From Stappia sp. (GTDB lineage: Bacteria; Pseudomonadota; Alphaproteobacteria; Rhizobiales; Stappiaceae), in contig NZ_CP157793.1 of assembly GCF_040110915.1 (NCBI RefSeq), positions 3,967,001 through 4,031,000 of the forward strand: DNA of 64,000 nt, read 5' to 3'. The notes beneath the pieces were generated by a model that worked only from the letters and a program-made list of their open reading frames with translations, ran no database searches and was not told the DNA's origin. Both the position numbers and the translations under genes were made by a program. Position 1 is the stretch's first letter. Every line of letters begins with the position of its first letter. Of the stretch, positions 36,550-45,366 are shown piece after piece.

Positions 36550-36942
36550 TCAGGAGCTCGCCGTCGCGTCACGCCGAAGGAGCGGCAGCGCCTGTTTCAG
36601 CCCCCAGTCCCGCAGAGCCATGATGATGGGCCGCAAGCTCTCGCCCTTCTCGGTGAGGCTGTATTCCACCTTCGGCGGCACAACCGGGAACACCTCACGG
36701 CGGATCAGCCCGTCCGCTTCCAGCTCGCGCAACTGTTTGGTCAGCATGCGCTGCGTCACATCCCCCATCTGACGCTTGAGTTCGTTGAAGCGGACCGGCC
36801 CCTCCATCAGGTGATAGAGGGCAAGCCCCTTCCATTTTCCGCCGATCAGTTCGAGCGCCGCCTCGACCGGACAGCCCTCGCTGCAGTCGTAGGTGTCATA
36901 GCGCTGGCGTCTGTCGGCATCCGTCGTCTTGAGAGCAGTCAT
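36550..36942 (-). CDS. HxlR-family transcriptional regulator
   Basis: A 130-residue winged-helix regulator. It has the family cysteine near the N-terminus (CSEGCPVEAALELIGGKWKG), then LMEGPVRFNELKRQMG, QRMLTKQLRELEADGLI and VPPKVEYSLTEKGESL. Related proteins (HxlR, YodB, HypR) sense electrophiles or hypochlorite through that cysteine and control oxidoreductases. It is divergent from a small monooxygenase-like gene and a quinone-oxidoreductase-like gene, its probable targets. ATG 36942 is the start; a much longer frame continuing upstream is a shadow. Confidence 0.92.
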   Translation of the reverse strand: MTALKTTDADRRQRYDTYDCSEGCPVEAALELIGGKWKGLALYHLMEGPVRFNELKRQMGDVTQRMLTKQLRELEADGLIRREVFPVVPPKVEYSLTEKGESLRPIIMALRDWGLKQALPLLRRDATASS

Positions 36943-37056
36943 GTTTACAGTATCCCTTATGTACCTATATGCCCAAAACGTGCGTACTTGTTCTGTTCGA
37001 ATGCATAGTCCATCTGTCCTCTCGTCGCAATCATGCTTCGGAAAGGACGCAAGGAC

Positions 37057-37344
37057 ATGCCCCTGACAATCGTCGCGACCATTCACGCAAGGCCAGATCG
37101 TGAGGCTCTTGTCCGGCAGGAACTGGAAAAGCTTGTGGCGCCGACCCGGGCGGAGCCGGGCTGCATCCGGTACGACCTGCATCATGACATCAAATCCCCC
37201 GGCCACTTCCTGTTCTACGAGACCTGGGCGAGCCGTGACCTGTGGCAGGCGCACATGAATGCGCCGCATATCGCCGCCTACATGGAGGCGACCGAGGGGG
37301 CCGTCGAGGCCTTCGTGGTCAGCGAGATGGAGCGTCTGGCATGA
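37057..37344 (+). CDS. Antibiotic-biosynthesis-monooxygenase (ABM/YgiN-like) family protein
   Basis: A 95-residue ferredoxin-like alpha-beta protein starting MPLTIVATIHARPDREALVR, with EPGCIRYDLHHD and FLFYETWASRDLWQAHMNAP, the standard ABM pattern. Relatives are cofactor-free quinol oxidases or detoxifying enzymes. ATG 37057 is preferred, with GAAAGGA upstream at 37041; ATG 37033 in frame is less well placed. It is divergent from the HxlR gene with 114 AT-rich bases between and likely under its control. Confidence 0.88.
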   Translation: MPLTIVATIHARPDREALVRQELEKLVAPTRAEPGCIRYDLHHDIKSPGHFLFYETWASRDLWQAHMNAPHIAAYMEATEGAVEAFVVSEMERLA

Positions 37345-37677
37345 GGGCGTTCCCCGCGTGCCCTCCCGCGCCGAACCGGCCGGCCGTCGCCACGCGAAGA
37401 GACGCGCGAGAACCGGCGCTGCGGTCGGGCAACCCCGCGGTCGCGGCCGACCGCCCCCTGTCTTCCGCCGTGCGTCGCCGGGCCGCGCTGGCCCGCTCTG
37501 CGTGACGCGGACCGGTCCACGAACGATCCACGCACTCCGATCACGTTCAATCCTGGCGAGGAGGCTGCCCGCGTCGCTCCGTCGGATCGCGCCCGACGGG
37601 TCTTCCAGCCACGACATGAGGTCATGCCCGGCCGCCCAGAGCGGCGCGCGACCGGGCGCAAACGAAAGAGATGTTTC
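37345..37677. other. Intergenic region, no gene recognised
   Basis: 333 bases between the ABM gene and the oxidoreductase gene on the same strand. Open frames are uninterrupted but resemble nothing and have no ribosome site. It may hold a second promoter. Confidence 0.5.
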
Positions 37678-38685
37678 ATGAAAGCCATCGGCTACACGAA
37701 ATCCCTGCCCATCACGGATGAGGGCGCCTTGCAGGCCTTCGACATTCCCACGCCCGAGCCTGGAGCGCGGGATCTTCTCGTCGAGGTCAAGGCCGTCTCG
37801 GTGAACCCCGTCGACGTCAAGGTGCGCACCGGCGTCGATCCCGCCGGCGAGACCAAGGTCCTGGGCTGGGATGCCTCGGGCATCGTGCGGGCAACCGGCG
37901 CGGACGTTACATGCTTCAAGCCTGGTGACGAGGTCTTCTACGCCGGCGCATTGGACCGCCCGGGCACGAACAGCGAGCTGCATGTGGTGGACGAGCGCAT
38001 CGTCGGGCGCAAGCCGTCGCGCCTGTCCCATGCGGAGGCTGCCGCCCTGCCGCTGACGACGATCACCGCGTGGGAACTCCTCTTCGACCGCTTCGGCATC
38101 GCCGAGGGTGGAGGGGCGGGAGACACGCTGCTCGCCATTGGCGGTGCGGGCGGGGTCGGCTCGATCCTGATCCAGCTCGCGCGTGCCCTCACCGGCCTGA
38201 CCGTCGTCGCCACCGCGTCGCGGCCCGAAACCCGGGCCTGGGTGGAGGCCATGGGCGCCCATCATGTCATCGACCACCGGGGCGACATGCCCGCGCAGAT
38301 GAAGGCGCTGGGCCTCGTGCCGCGCTATGTCGCCGGGCTCACGGGCACGGAGCATCACTTTCCGGCGATCGCCGAAATGCTGGCCCCGCAAGGCAGGTTC
38401 GGCCTGGTCGACGATCCCGATCCCAAGGCTGTCGATGTGATGCTGCTCAAGCACAAGGCGATTTCGCTCCACTGGGAGTTCATGTTCACCCGTTCGCTCT
38501 TCGCAACACATGACATGATCGAACAGCACCGCCTGCTCTCCCGGGTGGCGGATCTGGTCGATGCGGGCCGGATCCGTACCACCGCCAATCATGACGGCGG
38601 GACCATGACCCCGCACACTCTACGGGCAGCCCATCAGCTGCAGGAAAGCGGCCGTGCCATCGGCAAGACGACGCTGACGTGGTGA
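37678..38685 (+). CDS. Zinc-type alcohol dehydrogenase-like / quinone oxidoreductase family protein
   Basis: A 335-residue MDR-family NADPH reductase. It has VKAVSVNPVDVKVRTG at the substrate domain, KPGDEVFYAG, the cofactor loop LLAIGGAGGVGSILIQLAR near residue 155 and a final GRAIGKTTLTW typical of the YhfP/ZADH subgroup. Zinc ligands of true alcohol dehydrogenases are not evident, so reduction of quinones or enones is more likely. ATG 37678 follows GAAAGAG. With the HxlR regulator and ABM protein it makes a likely electrophile-response unit. Confidence 0.9.
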   Translation: MKAIGYTKSLPITDEGALQAFDIPTPEPGARDLLVEVKAVSVNPVDVKVRTGVDPAGETKVLGWDASGIVRATGADVTCFKPGDEVFYAGALDRPGTNSELHVVDERIVGRKPSRLSHAEAAALPLTTITAWELLFDRFGIAEGGGAGDTLLAIGGAGGVGSILIQLARALTGLTVVATASRPETRAWVEAMGAHHVIDHRGDMPAQMKALGLVPRYVAGLTGTEHHFPAIAEMLAPQGRFGLVDDPDPKAVDVMLLKHKAISLHWEFMFTRSLFATHDMIEQHRLLSRVADLVDAGRIRTTANHDGGTMTPHTLRAAHQLQESGRAIGKTTLTW

Positions 38686-38841
38686 CAGGACCACTGCTGC
38701 GTGACGGTTTCACCGCGACCGCGGTCCTGATCTGACCGGAGGCGTTGTCGCGAAGCGTGCCGTGCGGAGCATGCGTCTCAAGCCCCGCACGCGGCAATGA
38801 CGATCCAGATCCGCGCCACCGGCGCGGATCCTGGAGCGATC

Positions 38842-39483
38842 TCAGGAAGCCGCCGGATCGATCGCATAGGCGCAGCGCCGCGCGCCGTCGAGCACGTGGT
38901 CCGTGCGCTCCACCCTTGCATCGGGTCCGAGCACGGCGCGGAAGATCGCCAGTTCCGACCGGCACAGACCCTGGCAGACGGCGGCCGCCGCGCAGATCGG
39001 GCAGTGGTTCTCGACCAGCACGAAGCCGCCCTTCTCGGTGGCGTGCCAGTCGGCCATGTACCCCTCGGCGCTGCGCAATTCGGCGAGTTTTGCCACCCGC
39101 GCCTCCAGCGTCGCGCAGCCGGCCATCGCCGCCTCGTATCGCGCGAGCGTCTCGGCTTCGCGGTGGGCGATCAGCCGGTCGAGTCCATCGGCGCCGAAGA
39201 CCGCGCGGGTCGAGGCCAGCATGTCGAGCGTCAGGTCCGAATGGCGGTCGGGAAAGCGGGCGTGACCCCGGGCCGTCAGCGCCCAGTAGCGGCGCGGGCG
39301 CCCGCGCCCGTGCCGGCGGTCCTCCGCCACGACGAGGCCTTCGCCGGCAAGCTTCGCCAGCCAGTGCTGCGCTCCGGCCGTCGTCATGGCGAGCGCCGCC
39401 CCGGCGTCGCGCGCGGTCACCGGCCCCCGGCTCTTGATCAGATAGAGCAGTCGCTCGTCGCTCGGCCTTGACATCGGACTCAT
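38842..39483 (-). CDS. SufR-like winged-helix regulator with C-terminal cysteine cluster
   Basis: About 213 residues: an N-terminal winged helix (LLYLIKSRGPVTARDAGAAL, GAQHWLAKLAGEGLV, GRGRPRRYWALTARG) and a C-terminal domain with ENHCPICAAAAVCQGLC, then RTDHVLDGARRCAYAI. That order of cysteines and the H-x-x-x-G-x-x-x-C-x-Y-x-I end resemble SufR-type iron-sulfur regulators of the ArsR/DeoR-like group. It is divergent from an MFS transporter gene over 48 AT-rich bases, its likely target. ATG 39483 or 39474 may be used. Cluster binding is inferred from the cysteines only. Confidence 0.82.
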   Translation of the reverse strand: MSPMSRPSDERLLYLIKSRGPVTARDAGAALAMTTAGAQHWLAKLAGEGLVVAEDRRHGRGRPRRYWALTARGHARFPDRHSDLTLDMLASTRAVFGADGLDRLIAHREAETLARYEAAMAGCATLEARVAKLAELRSAEGYMADWHATEKGGFVLVENHCPICAAAAVCQGLCRSELAIFRAVLGPDARVERTDHVLDGARRCAYAIDPAAS

Positions 39484-39531
39484 TTTATCAAGTAATCGCT
39501 TTTTATAATATCCACCGAAAGGCCGCCGTCA

Positions 39532-40977
39532 ATGGCCGATCCCGCCGCCCACAGCCGTGTCGCCTGGTCCGAACTCCTGACCCGGGAGCATGCCCCGGCG
39601 CTGGCGCTGGTGTGCCTGGGCGTCTGGCTGCATGCGGCCGACGGGCTGGTCGTGGCGACCATGCTTCCGGCCATTGTCGCCGAGATCGGCGGCGGCGCGA
39701 TGGTCGCCTGGTCGGTGGCGCTCTACGAGATCGGCTCCATCGTCGCCGGTGCGACGGGCGGGTTTCTGGCGCTGCGCTACGGGCTGCGCCTGCCGATGAC
39801 GCTCGCCGGCGCCCTGTTCGCGCTCGGGTGCCTCGTCAGCGCGCTGGCGCCGACCATGCCGGTGCTTCTGGCGGGCCGTCTGCTGCAGGGGCTGGGCGGC
39901 GGCGGACTGGTGGCGCTGTCCTTCGTCGCGGTCTCGCTGCTGTTCCCGCCGCGATTGATGGCGCGGGCCATGGCGGCGATCTCGGCGCTGTGGGGCGTGT
40001 CGTCCTTTCTCGGTCCGCTGATCGGCGGTGTCTTCGTCGAAGCCGCCACCTGGCGGGCCGGGTTCGTCTTCTTTGCCGTGCAGGCGCTGGCGCTCGCGCT
40101 GTGGATCGGTTTGGCCGCCAGGCTCGGCGCGCGGCCGCCGGCCACCGGGGTGTCGAGCCCTATGCCGGTCGCGCGCCTCACGGTGCTTGCCGCCGGGATC
40201 GTCTCGATCGCCTGGGCCGGCATCGACATCGATCCGGTGGCGACGCCCGCCTTCGTTGCGGCCGGGGGCGTGCTGTTGATCGTCTTTCTGGTGCTGGACC
40301 GGGGCGCCGGCGCCGACCGGCTGTTGCCGCCAGGACCCTTCGGTCTGGTCACCGCGCATGGAAGCGCGCTGGCCATGGTGCTGGCGATGTCGGCGGCGAC
40401 GATCGCGATCACCGCCTACGGCCCGCTGCTGGTCGTGGCGATCCACGGGGTGTCGGCCATCGTCGCGGGCTATCTGGTCGCCTGTTCGGCCGTCGGCTGG
40501 ACGGTCTTCGCGATCCTCGTGTCCGGCTCGGATCCGCGCCACGATCCCAGATACATTGCCGTCGGCATGGCGATGGTGGTCGCAAGCATTATCGGATTCG
40601 CGGTCGCCGTGCCGGCCGGCCCGGTCTGGCTGATCGCCCTCGTCGCGGCGATCGAGGGCGGCGGCTTCGGCATCGCCTGGACCTTCATCCTGCGCCGGGT
40701 GACGAAACTGTCCGATCCGGCCGAGACCGAGCGGGTATCTGGCGCTCTTCCCACCGTGCAAAGGCTCGGCTACGCGCTGGGCGCGGCCTATATCGGGATC
40801 ATCGCCAATGCCGCCGGCTTCGCCGAGGCGGAGACGGCCGAGGCCCTCCTGCCCGCCGCGCGCTGGGTGTTTCTGGGCAGCCTGCCGCTGGCGCTGGTCG
40901 GCCTCGTCGCAATGGCGCGTTTCGTCTCGCCGGGCGTGGCCCGCGCGCGCCGGACCGTCTCGATGGGCATGGACTGA
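39532..40977 (+). CDS. MFS efflux transporter (DHA2-like)
   Basis: A 481-residue polytopic protein with about 14 hydrophobic segments. TM1-TM2 carry VCLGVWLHAADGLVVATMLP, and the loop after TM2 has FLALRYGLRLPM, a diverged motif A. LLAGRLLQGLGGGGLVALSF is motif B, and WGVSSFLGPLIGGVFVEAATW is motif C, typical of drug/proton antiporters. The substrate is unknown. It is divergent from a SufR-like regulator and convergent with an EamA gene with only 6 bases between stops. Confidence 0.92.
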   Translation: MADPAAHSRVAWSELLTREHAPALALVCLGVWLHAADGLVVATMLPAIVAEIGGGAMVAWSVALYEIGSIVAGATGGFLALRYGLRLPMTLAGALFALGCLVSALAPTMPVLLAGRLLQGLGGGGLVALSFVAVSLLFPPRLMARAMAAISALWGVSSFLGPLIGGVFVEAATWRAGFVFFAVQALALALWIGLAARLGARPPATGVSSPMPVARLTVLAAGIVSIAWAGIDIDPVATPAFVAAGGVLLIVFLVLDRGAGADRLLPPGPFGLVTAHGSALAMVLAMSAATIAITAYGPLLVVAIHGVSAIVAGYLVACSAVGWTVFAILVSGSDPRHDPRYIAVGMAMVVASIIGFAVAVPAGPVWLIALVAAIEGGGFGIAWTFILRRVTKLSDPAETERVSGALPTVQRLGYALGAAYIGIIANAAGFAEAETAEALLPAARWVFLGSLPLALVGLVAMARFVSPGVARARRTVSMGMD

Positions 40978-40983
40978 GCGCCG

Positions 40984-41910
40984 TCAGCCTGTCCGCCGCG
41001 GACTCCGCGTGAGCAACACCATCGCGCCGACGAGCAGGGCCGCGCCGATCAGGCCGAGGGCGCCGAGCCGCTCGTCGAAGACCGCCCAGGCCAGCAGCGT
41101 CGCCGTCAGCGGCTCGCTCAGCGCGGCGATGCTGGCGACCGTCGCGCCGGTGCGCCGCATGCCGGCGAAGAAGATCACATAGGCAAAGCCCGTCGGCACC
41201 AGCCCGATGTAGAGCAGCAGCCCCAGTCCCTCCGTCGGGACCGACGCGGGGATGTGGAACAGGGCGACGGGCAGCAGCATCAGCGCGCCGGCGCCAAGGC
41301 CGATGCCGATCAGCGTGAACGGATGGTGGCGCGGCGCCAGCACCCGGCTGAACAGGGTGAAGACGGCGAAGCTTGCCGCCGAGCCGAGCGCCCAGGCGGT
41401 GCCGGTGAGAACCGCCGCTTGCGAAACGCCGACATCGGAGGGCACGCCGACCAGCATCGCGGTGCCGGCGATGCCGATGCCGAGCGCGCCGAGCACGGTC
41501 GCGGTCAGGCGTTCGCCCAGGAAGGCGCCCGCGAGCAGCGCCACGATCAGCGGGGCGGTGCAGATCGTCACCAGCGTGGCGATGGCGACACCGGCGGTCG
41601 CGACGGCGGTGAAATAGAAGAGCTGATAGAGCGCCATGGAGACGCCGATCATCAGAACCGCGCCCAGCTCGCGCCCGGCGAAGGCGAAGGTGCGTGCGCG
41701 CACGGTGACAAGCGACAGGACCAGAAGCAGCGGCCCGGCGAGCGCCAGCCGCACGAAGCCGACGAAGACCGGCGAGATCGCGGTCGTGCCGTAGAGGAGC
41801 TTGGAGGCGACACCGACCGTGCCCCACAGCACGGCCGCCACGACGACCAGCAGCACGCTGCCCATTGCCGGGATCGACGGGGCGGGCCGGCTGCTGTCGG
41901 GTGAGCTCAT
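40984..41910 (-). CDS. EamA-family (DMT) transporter
   Basis: A 308-residue membrane protein with ten predicted helices in two EamA repeats. The first begins SVLLVVVAAVLWGTVGVASK, the second VLTGTAWALGSAASFAVFTL. The late segment LIGAALLVGAMVLLTRSPRR is typical. Family members export amino acids or metabolites (RhaT/YdcZ-type superfamily). Substrate unknown. Its start lies 419 bases from the stop of a second EamA gene on the same strand. Confidence 0.92.
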   Translation of the reverse strand: MSSPDSSRPAPSIPAMGSVLLVVVAAVLWGTVGVASKLLYGTTAISPVFVGFVRLALAGPLLLVLSLVTVRARTFAFAGRELGAVLMIGVSMALYQLFYFTAVATAGVAIATLVTICTAPLIVALLAGAFLGERLTATVLGALGIGIAGTAMLVGVPSDVGVSQAAVLTGTAWALGSAASFAVFTLFSRVLAPRHHPFTLIGIGLGAGALMLLPVALFHIPASVPTEGLGLLLYIGLVPTGFAYVIFFAGMRRTGATVASIAALSEPLTATLLAWAVFDERLGALGLIGAALLVGAMVLLTRSPRRTG

Positions 41911-42329
41911 CGACGGGTCGGGCGCCCTGCGCCGCCGGCTCGCGTTGCCGATGTGCGCGGCACGGGTCTTTCCGCGGCCGGTCGTTCTGCGGCCGGTCTG
42001 TCAGCGGTCAGTCTTCTCCCTGCCCGGAAAGGCGGCGGAAAATCCGTCCGCGCGCCGACACCGAAGGCGACGTGAAGCGGCACGGCTGCACCGCCGGCCG
42101 GGAAGGAAGCCGCTACATACGGGCGAAATTCTGTCTGCGTCTTTTCCATGACGGGCAGTATGATGGGAAACAGCCCCCGCGTGTAGAGGCAAGTCCCGGC
42201 GGAAGACAAAAATGCCTTCACATCGAAGGGAAAACCGGGAGCGGGTCGTGTCTGCGCAAGGCCTTGCAGGCTCGCGAAGGGCACCCGCTGCGGCGGCCGT
42301 CGCGCGCGTGACCGGCGTGTTCCGGTCGA
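41911..42329. other. Spacer between two EamA genes, no gene recognised
   Basis: 419 bases. A 125-codon leftward frame fills much of it, but its composition is irregular and it matches no family, so I do not call it. Confidence 0.5.
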
Positions 42330-43304
42330 TCAGCGGCAAGCTCCGGGCGGCGGTGATTTCTGCGGGGCCGCCGCGGCGGACGGCCGATCACGGGGCAGCC
42401 GGCGCGGATCCCGCCCGGTTCGCGGCGCCCGGTTGGTCAGGTACAGGCCGGTCAGGATCGCCCCGGCGCCGGCGGCAAAGCCGGGCGTCGGCACTTCGTC
42501 GAGGATCGCCCAGGCGCTCAGGACGCCGAAGAGCGGCGCCAGGAAGCTCATCGCCGAGACCTGCGAGGCCGGGTGCAGCTGAAGCAGCCGGAAGAAGATC
42601 AGATAGCCGACGAAGGCGACCGCGATGGTCTGGAAGGCGAGCGACCCGACGGCCACGGGGCCGAAGCGGACGGTTTCGCCCGTGACCCGCGCCGTCGCGG
42701 CCAGGAGCGGGACCGACCAGAAAAGCTGGTGAAACAGCACCACCGGGGCGTCGACGGTCTTCAGGCAGGTCGCCCGGACGACCAGAACCGTCAGCGCCCA
42801 GGCCGCCGCCGCGCCGAGGCACAGAAGGTCGCCGACACGCGTGGCCGACCCGCCGGACGGCCGGACCAGCGCGACGATGGCCACGCCCGAAAAGGCGATG
42901 GCGATCCCGGCGATCTTGCGGGTGTCGAAGGGCTCGTCGGCGATGGCCGTCATCGCGGCGATCGCGATCATCATCGGCGCGGTGGAATAGAGCACCGTGG
43001 CATGGCTCGCCGAGGTCAGCGCGATGCCGAGGTAGAGCAGGCCGAAATCGATGGCGAAGAGGACGCCGAGCAGGACCGACAGCGCAAGGGGCGCGGCAAA
43101 CGGGTTGCTGCGACGCCACAGGAACCAGCCGGCCAGAAGCCCGGCCCCGCCGAACGAGCGCAGGGCCGCCTGCGCGATCTGGCCGATATCCGTGACGGCG
43201 AGCTTGACGGCCGTCTGCTGCGCGCCGAAGGCGGCGAAGATCACGACGAGCAGAAAGGCCGAGGAGGGCGTCAGCGATGTGCGCGGATCGGACATGCCGT
43301 CCAT
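42330..43304 (-). CDS. EamA-family (DMT) transporter
   Basis: A 324-residue, ten-helix transporter. The first repeat begins FLLVVIFAAFGAQQTAVKLA, and LTSASHATVLYSTAPMMIA is the hallmark of the helix 3-4 region; the second repeat runs from LLCLGAAAAWALTVLVVRA to MSFLAPLFGVLSAWAILDE. A basic proline-rich tail of about 30 residues follows the last helix. ATG 43304 or 43295 may start it. It is divergent from a LysR gene, the usual pairing for a regulated exporter, but that regulator is broken here. Confidence 0.91.
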   Translation of the reverse strand: MDGMSDPRTSLTPSSAFLLVVIFAAFGAQQTAVKLAVTDIGQIAQAALRSFGGAGLLAGWFLWRRSNPFAAPLALSVLLGVLFAIDFGLLYLGIALTSASHATVLYSTAPMMIAIAAMTAIADEPFDTRKIAGIAIAFSGVAIVALVRPSGGSATRVGDLLCLGAAAAWALTVLVVRATCLKTVDAPVVLFHQLFWSVPLLAATARVTGETVRFGPVAVGSLAFQTIAVAFVGYLIFFRLLQLHPASQVSAMSFLAPLFGVLSAWAILDEVPTPGFAAGAGAILTGLYLTNRAPRTGRDPRRLPRDRPSAAAAPQKSPPPGACR

Positions 43305-43374
43305 GTCAGCCGGGAGGCGATCTCGGACAAGCGAGAGGTGTCGACGCCGGATTGAGCTCGGCTAAACTGAGGTC

Positions 43375-44200
43375 ATGATCTCGCGCCTGCCCTTCGACGC
43401 GCTCAGGACCTTCGCCGAGATCGCCCGCGCGGCTGAACGTCACGCGCGGTGCGGTCAGTCAGCGCATTGCCGCGCTCGAGACGCACCTCGGCCGCACCCT
43501 GGTGACCCGGCGTGGCCGCAAGCTCGCGCCGACCAGCGACGGTCTCGCCCTCTTTGAGCGGGTGCGCCCGCATCTCGAGGCGATCGAGGAGGTTATGGCG
43601 CCCGACCGGCGCGACCGCGTTCTGCGCCTGCATGCCACGCCCGCCTTCGCCGATGCCTGGGTGATGCCCCGGCTCGAGACGATCCGGGCGCTGGCCGCCC
43701 CTCTTGCGCTCGACCTTCTCACGGCGACGGCCCCCTTCGAGGAGACGCGCGGCTGGACGGCCTTCGACATCGCCCTTCGCTACGGTGCGACCTTCGCCGA
43801 CGATCTGATGGCGACGCCGCTCGTCCCTGCCGAGATCGCGCTGGTGGTGGCGAGCGCCCATGCAACGCACGACGCGGCCGGGATGCTGCGCGGCCTGCCG
43901 CTGATCCGCCAGCCGGGTCTGGAGGAATGGCCGGTCTGGCTCGACGCGCTGGGCGTTCGGCCCGAGGACGTCACCTGGGGACCGCGTGTGAGCGACGATG
44001 CGGCGAGCCTGCGGGCCGCCGATCTCGGCCATGGAATCGCCAGCGTGCGCGCCTGCAATGTCGGCGAGCGCCCGGGGCTGCATCCGCTGGCCCGCCGTCC
44101 GGCGCCGGGCGGCGCCACCTATCATCTCGTGACACGCCGCGCCGACAGGAGCGCCGCGCCGATCAAACGCCTGCACGAGTGGGCGCGACACTGTTCATGA
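43375..44200 (+). pseudogene. LysR-family regulator, disrupted in the HTH
   Basis: The frame opens with ISRLPFDALRTFAEIARA, a normal LysR start, then at about 43430 shifts: the next LysR residues LNVTRGAVSQRIAALETHLG are found only in another frame, which continues to 44200 as a complete effector domain (FADAWVMPRLETIRALAAPL, then GHGIASVRACNVGE). About a dozen residues that normally lie between (the first HTH helix) are missing, so this is a small out-of-frame deletion, not a single-base slip. A product starting at GTG 43502 would lack DNA binding. It is divergent from an EamA transporter gene. Confidence 0.75.
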
Positions 44201-44215
44201 CCGGCGCGCCGGTCA
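44198..44215. terminator. Palindrome joining two convergent stop codons
   Basis: TGACCGGCGCGCCGGTCA is a perfect 18-base palindrome whose first three bases are the stop of the LysR frame and whose last three are the stop of the SMR gene. It can form a hairpin in both transcripts and probably ends both. No T-run. Confidence 0.55.
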
Positions 44216-44536
44216 GGGATTCGGCGTGGACAGCTTCATCAGGACGATGCCCGCCACGATCAGCGCGCAGGCGATCACCCGCATCGCGGTGACGGCTTCG
44301 CCGAACAGCGCGACGCCGAGGACAAAGGCCCCCGCCGCGCCGATCCCCGTCCAGACCGCATAGGCGGTTCCCAGCGGCAGCGTCTTCATTGCCGTGGACA
44401 GAAGGGCGAAGCTGACGATCATCGCGCCGATTGTCACAAGACTCGGAACGAGCAGCGAAAAGCCCGCCGACTTCTTCATGAAGACAACCCAGACGATTTC
44501 GAACAGTCCGGCTATGCCGAGATAGATCCAGGCCAC
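44213..44536 (-). CDS. Small multidrug resistance family transporter (SugE/Gdx-like)
   Basis: A 107-residue four-helix dual-topology exporter. GTG 44536, seven bases after GGAGGG, gives the conserved start VAWIYLGIAGLFEIVWVVFM with the essential Glu in helix 1. LSTAMKTLPLGTAYAVWTGI in helix 3 is the family signature. Gdx members export guanidinium and some quaternary ammonium compounds. The Gdx/SugE side is favoured over EmrE by the helix 1 pattern, with moderate certainty. No guanidine riboswitch was recognised upstream. Confidence 0.92.
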   Translation of the reverse strand: MAWIYLGIAGLFEIVWVVFMKKSAGFSLLVPSLVTIGAMIVSFALLSTAMKTLPLGTAYAVWTGIGAAGAFVLGVALFGEAVTAMRVIACALIVAGIVLMKLSTPNP

Positions 44537-44662
44537 GGAACGGCCCTCCAGTGTTGGGCCGGGCCGTCCCGGGTGCGATCCGCGGCGCGGGTCGTCCCGC
44601 GCATGTCCTGTCTGGGGGATTCGCGGTCGCACATCAAGCGGTCGCGGCAACCGTGCGGCGGG

Positions 44663-45313
44663 CTAGCGGGCCCGCTGGTCGAAGGCGTTGGCGAGCGCGT
44701 CGCGGGCGCGGAGGATGTGCGCGGTCAGGATCGCGCGGGCTACGTCCGCGTCGCGGGCGCGGCAGGCGTCCAGCAAGGCGTGATGTTCGGCATCGGACGG
44801 GCCCTGATGATCCATCGTGCCGATGGCGAGTCGCAGATAGCGGTCGGCCAGCGCGTTGAGGCTTTCGATATGGGCGAGCAGGCGCGGCCGGCCGCAGGGG
44901 TCGTGGAGCGTTCGGTGAAAGGCGGCGTTGAGATCGCCGAAGCGGTCGAGAGGGGCCTCCTCGATCTCGCGCTGGATCCCGGCGGCGCGGTCGATCCGGG
45001 CATTGGTGAGATGCGGCAGGGCAAGCCCGAGCGCCAGCGGTTCGGCGGCCGCGCGCATGTCGAAAATGTCGAGCAGATCGTCCCGGCTCAGTCGCGCGAC
45101 GATGGCCGAGCGGTTCGGCGGCACATCGACCAGCCCCTGCGCCTCCAAAAGGCGCAGGGCCTCGCGCACCGGCATGCGGCTGACGCCGAACCGCGCGGCG
45201 AGCGCGTCCTGCCCGAGCCGCGTGCCGCCGGCGATCGCGCCGGAGACGATCTCGTCGCGCAATCGCGCGGCGATCTCGGCGGCCTGCGCGCCGCGCTGCT
45301 GCCTGTCGCTCAT
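44663..45313 (-). CDS. GntR-family regulator, FCD (FadR) subgroup
   Basis: About 216 residues: an N-terminal winged helix (LRDEIVSGAIAGGTRLGQDA, ALAARFGVSRMPVREALRLL) and an all-helical FCD domain with FDMRAAAEPLALGLALPH and the metal/ligand histidines in NAAFHRTLHD and EHHALLDACRARDA. ATG 45313 is chosen because the longer frame to 45373 would run across a clear operator. It is divergent from a BenE-family transporter gene, which it probably represses until an organic acid binds. Confidence 0.92.
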   Translation of the reverse strand: MSDRQQRGAQAAEIAARLRDEIVSGAIAGGTRLGQDALAARFGVSRMPVREALRLLEAQGLVDVPPNRSAIVARLSRDDLLDIFDMRAAAEPLALGLALPHLTNARIDRAAGIQREIEEAPLDRFGDLNAAFHRTLHDPCGRPRLLAHIESLNALADRYLRLAIGTMDHQGPSDAEHHALLDACRARDADVARAILTAHILRARDALANAFDQRAR

Positions 45314-45366
45314 GCCGTGTTTCGCCCTTCGCTTCGCCTTCCACAGATACGCCATGGTTGACTCAA

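Noticed and set aside
36550..38616. 688-codon minus-strand frame that ends as the HxlR regulator
   Set aside because: Only the last 130 residues are a real protein; the rest is antisense to the MDR reductase gene. A fusion is not supported.
41907..42284. 125-codon leftward frame between the two EamA genes
   Set aside because: Irregular Pro/Arg/Ala-rich sequence without a recognisable fold; more likely noncoding.
44537..44662. Guanidine riboswitch upstream of the SugE-like gene
   Set aside because: No conserved guanidine-riboswitch core (for example paired ACGR loops) was seen in the leader.
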